Assembly: GCA_050946935.1 (NCBI GenBank)
Contig: JBMNVR010000009.1
Span: 15,537 to 79,536, forward strand
Length of the DNA: 64,000 nt
Origin: UQRS01 sp050946935
GTDB taxonomy: Bacteria > Bacillota > Clostridia > Oscillospirales > Acutalibacteraceae
Direction: 5' to 3'
Below are positions 58,401 to 64,000 of this stretch, one piece after another. The notes below the pieces were generated by a model. The model was not told where the DNA came from and did not search any database. It was given only the letters and a program-made list of their open reading frames with translations. Position numbers and translations under genes: made by a program. The number at the start of each line of letters is the position of its first letter. Positions within the stretch are counted from its first letter, which is position 1.

Positions 58401-60115
58401 TTCACCACCGTGCCGTCACTGTTCAGTTTCTCGCCATAAGTGATGGTGATGCGGTCGCCCGATTCGGCGTTGATGTTCATCAGCTTAATCCATCCGGTCG
58501 TCATCTCGGGTGAACGGACGACATAACTGTCCTCTCCCACTCTGGTGATCGACTGGGGTGCAAAGGTGGAGGTGCGCCGTACCGGATCACATATCTGACA
58601 GGAGAGCTTACCGCCCGTACCCTCCACCACCGAGGCAGCGGCCCAGGCGGAGTCATCATAACCGGCGGTGTCAAAGCCGGTCAGCTCCTTGCGTGCGTCA
58701 TAGCTGTCGCCATAATAAATGCCGTTGGAGATGGTCGGCCCATTCTTGGTCAGCTTCCAGCTCGTGTCCGAAACGACCGTTTCGCTTGTACCGTCGGTGT
58801 ATCGGATATCCAGATTGAACAGGAGCTTGGGATCATCGCGCCATACCGCACTCGGCCAGTTCCAGACGCCGCCGATTTCATTGTAAAAGCTGTTACCCAG
58901 CTCCACACCGATCGCATTCTCCCCCGAGGCCAGCAAATCCGTCACATCAAACACGCGATAAAGCGCGGTCTGATCATACTGTGTATTGCATGGGTTCAAG
59001 AGGGTATCGTCCGGCCGCTCCCCATTGATGGTCAGATCGAAAAAGCCCAGACCGCAGATATAGGCGTAAGCCGACTCGACCGTTTTAGAGGCCGTGAACT
59101 CCTTTCGCAGCGTCACCGCCGCACGGCTGCCGGCCTTCTCCAGACTGACGCCGGTGCCCCAGGGATCGCTCCCAAATGAGACCATCTGGGTCGGCGCGCT
59201 CCAGCCGGAATCATCAAACGCCACATTATACCAGCCGTCGGTCAGGCTGTCCGAAATTTTCCATGACGCGTCAGAAACATAAGTATCCTCCGTCCCGTCG
59301 GTATAACGCACCGCGATCTTTCCCAATATTCCGGCGTATCCGTCGGAGGCATTGGTTCCCGCAATCGCCACGGTATTGGCGCCGGCCTTTACAAAATCGG
59401 TCGCGTCGAACAGCCCGCCGGTCGACCAGGCGGAGGTGTTCCCCTGCTCGGCACCGTTGAAATAAAAGACCGTCTTATCATCGGCGGTATAGCCGACCAG
59501 TACCTCTTTGATCGTTTTGTCGGGATTTGGGGTAAACGTCTTACGCACATACTGTATCCCGGCAGGGGAACCGCCGAATCCGCTGCTGTCTCGCTTCCAG
59601 ATCCAGTTGGCGCCGGTCATATCCAAAGTATAGCTTTTCTTTTCGGCGCCAATCCAGTCGCCCTGCCAAAGGCTCTCCTCCAATATGCCGGTGAGGAAAA
59701 AGCCCACCTCGCTCACGGTGGAACGGCCGGCGTTGTCCCAGACCTCCACCCGCCAGTAGTAGCCGGTTTTTGAATCCAGCGCCTCTCCGGCATAGGCGAT
59801 ATCGTAATTGTTTTCGCCCTCTACCTTTCCGGAATCCCAGACATCGCCGGTTCCGGCCGCCGCCTTCGCCTCGCTTGAGGCGACGAGGATACGATAGGCC
59901 GACTGAGCGATTCCTCTGCCCGCGGCGTTCAGTCCCCAGCTAAAGGTCGGGACCCCAGCGACGCCGAGCGGCTTGGATGTTTCGCATACCTTTAAATTGC
60001 TCACTTTGAACTCCTCCTCCGGATCTGCTGCGACAGCCGGCGCGGACAGGCAAACCGGCGCCAAAAGCGTCGCGGCCAGGCAGAGACAAACAATCCGTTT
60101 CCAAAAGCTGTTCAT
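55436..60115 (-). CDS. Secreted GH78 alpha-L-rhamnosidase with F5/8C module and dockerin
   Basis: 1559 residues from ATG 60115, which has GGAGG at the right distance; the ATG two codons earlier is too close. Signal peptide about 1-29. Residues 35-140 are the rhamnosidase N-terminal Ig-like region (FSWGLNAAGRGIAQSAYRILVASS), then the CBM67-type beta module (about 165-500), an (alpha/alpha)6 catalytic barrel with WEKNGWLGDANVALSTMLYNF (about 675-695) and WGYWLTQGATSTWEMWE (about 960-976), then a C-terminal beta domain. Helical FIVAR-like spacers (about 1080-1200), an F5/8C module (about 1210-1360), a cadherin-like sandwich and a dockerin with two near-identical repeats follow. It releases rhamnose from pectin or glycosides. 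Confidence 0.95.
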   Translation of the reverse strand: MNSFWKRIVCLCLAATLLAPVCLSAPAVAADPEEEFKVSNLKVCETSKPLGVAGVPTFSWGLNAAGRGIAQSAYRILVASSEAKAAAGTGDVWDSGKVEGENNYDIAYAGEALDSKTGYYWRVEVWDNAGRSTVSEVGFFLTGILEESLWQGDWIGAEKKSYTLDMTGANWIWKRDSSGFGGSPAGIQYVRKTFTPNPDKTIKEVLVGYTADDKTVFYFNGAEQGNTSAWSTGGLFDATDFVKAGANTVAIAGTNASDGYAGILGKIAVRYTDGTEDTYVSDASWKISDSLTDGWYNVAFDDSGWSAPTQMVSFGSDPWGTGVSLEKAGSRAAVTLRKEFTASKTVESAYAYICGLGFFDLTINGERPDDTLLNPCNTQYDQTALYRVFDVTDLLASGENAIGVELGNSFYNEIGGVWNWPSAVWRDDPKLLFNLDIRYTDGTSETVVSDTSWKLTKNGPTISNGIYYGDSYDARKELTGFDTAGYDDSAWAAASVVEGTGGKLSCQICDPVRRTSTFAPQSITRVGEDSYVVRSPEMTTGWIKLMNINAESGDRITITYGEKLNSDGTVVKLGGSDGVNSNWWPHAYNQQDIYISAGGENESFEPKFSYKGFEYVQIDGYPGELTADDLAIYRVSNDVDIVSEVETSNSMVNKLHKIMRTTMLNNFQGKPTDTPVWEKNGWLGDANVALSTMLYNFDMSNYLPNFIEIMEDCFNVYGTVPDMVPTAGWWLNGNAAVWNTIYVIGVAELWDSYGMENYSEEQYDTMRQFALKDLAEIEKNGWVWVDGQLADWCSPVGGSDPDVGYHEGDSEGSRICGTAYVYKMLSCMKEIADNLGKTEDAQEYAAAMANIYTAFNQSFYNQSKGIYETGKFNPVGSRTEYRQTSNLVALGYGFVPEENVGTVVANLVKDIEEKNYHLDTGIVGAKLILPVLCDYGYSQVAYRILTQDTYPSWGYWLTQGATSTWEMWEKTSRSLDHYFLGTYDEWIYSHLAGITDMKDGYKTFTVHPYLIGDLNYVNASIETVRGTLKSNWSLNADGTATMEITVPVGSTATVYFPTAKTAKIRLDGERLTTSLDGVEEVSFDGTQIYAVIGSGSYSFVTGTDLTTLYTDSLSAAIEAGEAADLTGIPAAMVKTLHDALATGKAVLANTDAVQYEINAAIAAIEEAMAATAGSEARVALREAVAAADEDPVTPEIYGSAAYTAYTSALLTARKLAENYDVSDEQLVTAKEYLLAATDALEDAKLTNLALGGKVTASSTHEDTYWNWGAALMTDGDTKNTNRENDYTGYCSSSSTDKDHAEWVTVDLGEVRLINNVTVYAACAKVDGEMVGYGMPVDFTIQVSEDNKNWQTVHSETDYPLPGYGPQSFSFTEASARYVKLDATSIRPKATDSNSYRMQFSEMEVYSLDAISGADEALTYLELDGALLNEVFKLGQTAYTADVPVDTDQIMLTPHATDGADVQVNGETISGPVAIDLALGENVITISVGGTDTVLTVTRESSGRRGDIDGDGSVTVSDVVELRGQIVAGTYDRAICDLDGDGSVTVSDVVELRKIIVQGA

Positions 60116-60148
60116 ATGCATTCCTCCATAAACTCTGTATCACGTGCT

Positions 60149-60200
60149 TTAAAACGTTTTAATTTATATTTATGATAATCCATCCCATCGGTTTTGTCAA
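60149..60200 (-). promoter_or_regulatory. Promoter and LacI-type operator of the GH78 gene
   Basis: TTGACA (60195-60200), 17-nt spacer, TATCAT (60172-60177) on the minus strand, with the perfect palindrome TTAAAACGTTTTAA at 60149-60162, about +10 to +25. AAAACGTTTT cores are typical of LacI-family or catabolite-control sites. A second partial copy GCGTTTTAAAC lies near 60260. Confidence 0.65.
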
Positions 60201-60382
60201 GAGGATTTGCATAAAAAAGTAAAGAAATCCGCGCGCTCTTTTGTCTCTTTTTTCACAATGCGTTTTAAACCGTCGGGCACGAGACGAAACATCCCTCCCT
60301 CTCCCCGTGAAAATCTGAGTGAATAGGCTTTTCAGGCGAAGGGCGGGGCGACCCCTTGCGCAGAAAACCCCACGCAAAAGGC

Positions 60383-60416
60383 TGCCTCCGCCCATTCCCA
60401 GGGAATGGGCGGAGGC
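60383..60416 (-). terminator. Terminator of the LamG gene
   Basis: TGCCTCCGCCCATTCCC/GGGAATGGGCGGAGGCA, 17-bp perfect stem with a 1-nt centre, 51 nt past the stop. Confidence 0.8.
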
Positions 60417-60467
60417 ACCGTTTATATTGCGCGATACAATTGTGCATTCCGATAAAGGCAGCGGAAT

Positions 60468-63400
60468 TTATTCCGCAATGACGGCAACCACCTCGTCGAC
60501 CGTGCTGAGCAGGATATAGCTCTGCCCGTTCAGCTCATACTCGATGTAGAACATGGCCGCACGCACGCGGTTTTCCGCCACATTCTTCAGCCGGAAGCCG
60601 TAGGAGGTGTAGACATCCACATCCTCACCCTGGGCAAAGACGATCTTACGGATCTGATCGGCCGAGGCGTTTTTGTAGTCAGCCAGCACATCTTTGCCGG
60701 TCGCGTAGTAGACGCCGTAGTTCTTCACCTTCAGACCCGACTGGTTGATATCCTCCACCGTGAGGCCCTCTCCCGGCAGGATATGTGCGTTCCAGGTGAT
60801 GTCGTACTTGCCCTCGGCCGCGGCGGTTACCATGCCGGTGCCGATGGTCAGATTCATCTCGACCGACGCGGGTACGAGAGCGAGGATAGCCGCCTCGATC
60901 GCGGCGGCATAGCCGTCGACCGTCGCCTGCTCGCTGGCTGTGAGGTCGCGCACCACCGCGTTCACCGCCGTCTGCAGCTTCGCCCAGGAGGCTTCGGTGT
61001 AGTCTCCCTCGGTCAGAGCGGCAGCCTTGTCAAGGGCCGCGTCCACCGCGGTGTAATCGGCCAGATCGGAAGCAAGAGCGGCAATCTCCTCAGCCGTCAG
61101 CGCGCGGTTATAGATGGCGAAATCATCCATAGCACCCTGGAAATTGTCATCCCCGAAGAAGGGCACATACCCGATGCTATAGGTCATGGAATCGGCCGAG
61201 TTTGTGCTGGATAGGGCGTACAGAGAATAATCCAACTGTGCCTCTCCCAAAAGCGTTCCGTCGATATACAGCTTTGTATTTCGATCAGCGTCCTGCGTGA
61301 TGGTCAGCAACACCCACTGGCCGAGGTTTTCTTCCGTGGTAATCTGCTGTCCCACAACGTCGCTCTCGCTGCTGCCATTGTTCTTGACCGCAGCGCGGAA
61401 AGCACTGTTGTGTCCGGATTCTGCGTCGGCCTGCGGCACTGCGACAAAGAACGAGTTGCCCTTGCCATAGCTGAACAGGGTCGCCCAGTTATCGGTCTCG
61501 CTCAGCTTCACCCAGGTCGTGATCGAGGCGCCGTTTTCCTCCGTGCGGGAGAAAGGATCATAATCCGCGGCCGCCCACTTGACATACAGCGCGTCGCTCC
61601 GGCTCTTATCCGTGCCAAACTGGAAAGCTTTGGTGCCACTTTCACGGCCCTCTACCTCGGTCACGCCGGAAACGCTGGCCGTCACCCGGCCGGCGACATC
61701 CGTAGCCGTGCCGTCCTCAAAATCAAAATACAGCAGAAGCCCGTCGTTGGCCGCTTCGGCCAGCGTGTAGTAGGTAGCAAACCCCTCGGTCAGAGTTGTG
61801 TAATTGGTCACATAAAGCTTTTCCACGTCGCTGAGCGCGGCATAGGCAGCCTTGGCCGTCTCCAGCAAGGCAAGGCTGTCGGCCGAAAGCGTTACGGTGC
61901 CGATCGCGGTAATTTTCGCCTCGACAGCTTTAACCGCCTCCTCATCAATCGAGACTCCGCCGGCCAGCTCCGCGATTTCAAGCAGGCTGAGCGCCCTGTT
62001 GTATACCGTAACATCATCCACTGTACCGTCCAGAGAGGGATCGCCCCACCAGGTACGCATCTGACAGCCGATCGCATAGGATCCGCCGTACGTGCCGAAG
62101 CAGGAGGCCATGGTACGCATGGTGCCGGTTCCGGCCAGCTCGTCATTCAGATAGAGCTTGCCGGTCGTGCCCTCCTGCACATAGGTGACCAAAACCCAGG
62201 TGTCCTTTTCGGGCGTGTAGGTGTAGGATTCCACCCCTACCTCGTCGTTGCTGCCACCGTCAACCGCCGCAGAGCTGCGTACCATAATACGATTGTCATT
62301 GTATTTTATGATAAAGTATCCGGACTCTCCCGAATGGTCGTTCGACAAAGCGTTGAAAATGGTCGTCTGTCCGGAAATAGAGCCGGTATCCGCATGGAAT
62401 TTCACCCACATGGAGATCGAGGCGTTCTCCCCCGTTTGAGCAAATGGATGGTAATCAGAAGCGCTCCAGCGGAGGCCCTGGTGGCTTGCGGCGCCCGAAA
62501 AATCGGCGGCCGCGTTGCCGTTTTTGCCCGCCGCATTCAGGGTGATGGCCGACGACGCGTCGTTGGACAGCGTGACCCGGCCGCCGGCCTCAGTCAGCTT
62601 CTCGGCATCGGTCTCCCCCTCGAACGTAAAGGAGGCCAGTTTTCCGCCGTTCGCTTCTGTATACAACGCACAATAAGAACTATAAGCGGCAGACAGGGCG
62701 GCAGTCGCGCCCGACAGCCGAGCGTCATCCTTCTCGGCCGTAGTCAGGGCGTCATACGCAGCCTTTGCCGCTTGATAGGCGGCAAGATATTCCGCCGTAC
62801 CCGCAGGCGTGTCAAGCGCGGCGATCAAGCCGGCGGCGTTTTCGATGGCTGCCTCATCCAAGCCGGCATTGGGATCATACAACCGGGCAATTTCCAGCGC
62901 AGTCAGGGCGCGCCCGTACATTGTAAAGCTCTCCATCAGCCCGTTAAGCTTGCTGTCATAGCTCCACATATCACGCGCCACGCTGACCGGGCCGCCGATG
63001 TCATATTCCGCCACAGTATCCGACTTCTGAGAAATCGCATACAGGGTCTCGTCCGCCGTTGCAGAGGCAACCATCTCCCCGTTGATATACATTTTTATCG
63101 TCTTATCTGTGTCCTGAGAGAATGTGACCATACACCATTCTCCGGCGGTCGCGGAAACAGAGCTTCCAGTTGCCTTCTGGTTGCCATGATAGATCACATT
63201 TGCGCGGCCGATATCCGCATCGCCGCCCAGTTGCATCAAAAAGCCGTTGATTTCGCCCTCGGCTTCTTTATCTTTAATATAGGCAAAATACTGTATCCAA
63301 TCGCCTACGGTAGAAAAATTCACCCACATGGAAATGGTCACGCCGTTTTCAGTGGAGGCAAATGGGTCAAGGACATCGGAATTCCATCGGATGTAGCTGT

Positions 63401-63647
63401 CTGCCTCACCGGTAAATTTGGCCGCCTGTTTTTCATCACGACCTGAGACAGCCTCCAGCCCAGCCTCCATCAGGGTTTTACCGGATATTTCATCTGAAAT
63501 CGCACCACCGGTATAGTTGCTGAAATCCAAACGCAGGATTACATCATCCTCCGAGATCACAGCGGTCACCGACGGAACTACAGCGAACATGGACAGAACC
63601 ATGCTCAAAGAGAGCAAAAAAGCGAATATTCTTCTGCTTTTGCACAT
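60468..63647 (-). CDS. Secreted triple-LamG (concanavalin-like) protein
   Basis: 1059 residues, AAGGAGG before ATG 63647. Signal peptide about 1-30. Three LamG-like jelly-roll modules lie at about 35-260, 335-560 and 640-845, each with a W-x-DPFAxT-x-x-G-x-S/T-WVxF start (NSDVLDPFASTENGVTISMWV; DYHPFAQTGENASISMWV; DYDPFSRTEENGASITTWV), a D-T-K-Y-I/L-NG strand and a closing YxRALTAxEIA. Helical FIVAR-like spacers follow each. The C-terminal 130 residues form another beta domain. No catalytic motif and no dockerin or LPXTG, so attachment to the cell or cellulosome is unclear. Likely carbohydrate-binding or adhesive. Confidence 0.85.
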   Translation of the reverse strand: MCKSRRIFAFLLSLSMVLSMFAVVPSVTAVISEDDVILRLDFSNYTGGAISDEISGKTLMEAGLEAVSGRDEKQAAKFTGEADSYIRWNSDVLDPFASTENGVTISMWVNFSTVGDWIQYFAYIKDKEAEGEINGFLMQLGGDADIGRANVIYHGNQKATGSSVSATAGEWCMVTFSQDTDKTIKMYINGEMVASATADETLYAISQKSDTVAEYDIGGPVSVARDMWSYDSKLNGLMESFTMYGRALTALEIARLYDPNAGLDEAAIENAAGLIAALDTPAGTAEYLAAYQAAKAAYDALTTAEKDDARLSGATAALSAAYSSYCALYTEANGGKLASFTFEGETDAEKLTEAGGRVTLSNDASSAITLNAAGKNGNAAADFSGAASHQGLRWSASDYHPFAQTGENASISMWVKFHADTGSISGQTTIFNALSNDHSGESGYFIIKYNDNRIMVRSSAAVDGGSNDEVGVESYTYTPEKDTWVLVTYVQEGTTGKLYLNDELAGTGTMRTMASCFGTYGGSYAIGCQMRTWWGDPSLDGTVDDVTVYNRALSLLEIAELAGGVSIDEEAVKAVEAKITAIGTVTLSADSLALLETAKAAYAALSDVEKLYVTNYTTLTEGFATYYTLAEAANDGLLLYFDFEDGTATDVAGRVTASVSGVTEVEGRESGTKAFQFGTDKSRSDALYVKWAAADYDPFSRTEENGASITTWVKLSETDNWATLFSYGKGNSFFVAVPQADAESGHNSAFRAAVKNNGSSESDVVGQQITTEENLGQWVLLTITQDADRNTKLYIDGTLLGEAQLDYSLYALSSTNSADSMTYSIGYVPFFGDDNFQGAMDDFAIYNRALTAEEIAALASDLADYTAVDAALDKAAALTEGDYTEASWAKLQTAVNAVVRDLTASEQATVDGYAAAIEAAILALVPASVEMNLTIGTGMVTAAAEGKYDITWNAHILPGEGLTVEDINQSGLKVKNYGVYYATGKDVLADYKNASADQIRKIVFAQGEDVDVYTSYGFRLKNVAENRVRAAMFYIEYELNGQSYILLSTVDEVVAVIAE

Positions 63648-63649
63648 AT

Positions 63650-63964
63650 TTGTATCCTCCTTAAAAAAACAATTGCATTGTACAAAACGGCTACAGTGGA
63701 TATTTCAAAATTATAATAGCAGAATTTCAGATTGAAAGATAGGGAAAATATCCGACAAAAAGTGAAAAAATCGTACCATATGATAAAAGAAAATATTCAT
63801 TATATCTAATTTTACTCCCCCACGAGGAAAAAGGGGGCGAGACGAAAAAAGCGGAGACAAGGGAAGCGCCAGCAACCCACACGGTGATAGCGACGGCGGG
63901 CATACCGATCACAGCAGTCGCGTATTCCAAGCGCCGCCATGGATCCAACGCAAGGCGGATAAAA
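63650..63964. other. Gene-free stretch upstream of the LamG gene
   Basis: About 315 bases. It holds the LamG promoter region (a TATAAT with TTTCAA 16 nt upstream is possible but weak) and a CCCCC/GGGGG hairpin around 63816-63837. A 73-residue minus-strand ORF here has no ribosome site and is not called. Confidence 0.4.
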
Positions 63965-64000
63965 AAGGAAAGCAGGCGCCTAATGGCGTCTGCTTTCCTT
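63965..64000. terminator. Hairpin at the right edge
   Basis: AAGGAAAGCAGGCGCC/GGCGTCTGCTTTCCTT with one G-T/A-C step, reaching the window end. Probably the terminator of a gene beyond the edge. Confidence 0.6.

Noticed and set aside
61410..63446. 678-residue plus-strand ORF
   Set aside because: Antisense shadow of the triple-LamG gene; no recognisable domain.
63727..63948. 73-residue hydrophobic minus-strand ORF
   Set aside because: No Shine-Dalgarno, no similarity I recognise, and it ends in the LamG upstream region.

Overview
The window looks like a piece of chromosome from a spore-forming, anaerobic Clostridia of the Oscillospiraceae/Ruminococcaceae type, probably a gut or rumen plant-polysaccharide degrader. 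Spo0A, SpoIVB, a YlmC/YmxH protein and SigG give the sporulation lineage. A type A RNase P RNA, homodimeric GlyRS and single-chain PurL fit the same group. Several very large secreted proteins ending in dockerin repeats point to cellulosome-like carbohydrate degradation. Most of the DNA is GC-rich. Two AT-rich stretches (about 39.95-41.1 kb and 48.8-49.95 kb) stand out and may have been acquired. The taxonomy is inference from gene content; no database was searched.

Layout. 0-4.4 kb: MscS channel cut by the left edge, a truncated GPH sugar transporter, four tandem 140-bp repeats, an AGCS amino-acid:Na+ symporter and a decayed secreted dockerin gene. 4.5-10 kb (minus): murD, two M42 aminopeptidases and a GNAT acetyltransferase in one tightly overlapping operon, then a PLP lyase of the aluminium-resistance family. 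10.2-12.8 kb (plus): rnpB, glyS and a YpsA-like SLOG protein. 13.2-18.3 kb: hexuronate catabolism, with uxaC divergent from a lipoprotein, a KDPG aldolase fused to a second domain, and a KDG kinase. 18.5-21.2 kb: polyprenyl-phosphate sugar transferase and uppP. 21.4-24.9 kb (minus): spo0A, spoIVB, ylmC-like, sigG.

25.1-37 kb is a carbohydrate region: a dockerin-bearing six-hairpin glycosidase with four inserted beta modules, a PIG-L deacetylase, a divergent AraC regulator, a pentapeptide-repeat protein, a Bce-like two-component pair and a dockerin-bearing GH130-like enzyme. 37.3-39.5 kb: NhaC antiporter overlapping a C39-like peptidase. 39.95-41.1 kb is the most unusual locus: a divergent SLOG protein flanked by two paralogous HTH genes, each preceded by the same five-site operator array. 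41.2-48.4 kb: malic enzyme, then purL, a phosphoglycerate mutase and a HAD phosphatase. 48.8-55.2 kb: ArsR/nitroreductase pair, a YabE-like G5/3D cell-wall protein with a structured leader, a CPBP protease, a small acidic protein and an AbgT transporter. 55.4-63.6 kb: a 1559-residue GH78 rhamnosidase with dockerin and a triple-LamG surface protein.

How it fits together. The secreted enzymes would release rhamnose, mannose-type sugars and uronic acids from plant or host glycans. UxaC, KDG kinase and KDPG aldolase would take uronates to pyruvate and glyceraldehyde-3-phosphate. AraC, LacI-type and palindromic operators near the glycosidase genes suggest each is induced separately. A structured intergenic repeat family (at least eight units in the window, several in transcription-terminator positions) ties the window together as a genome-wide element. 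No tRNA, rRNA, CRISPR array, transposase or phage gene was seen.
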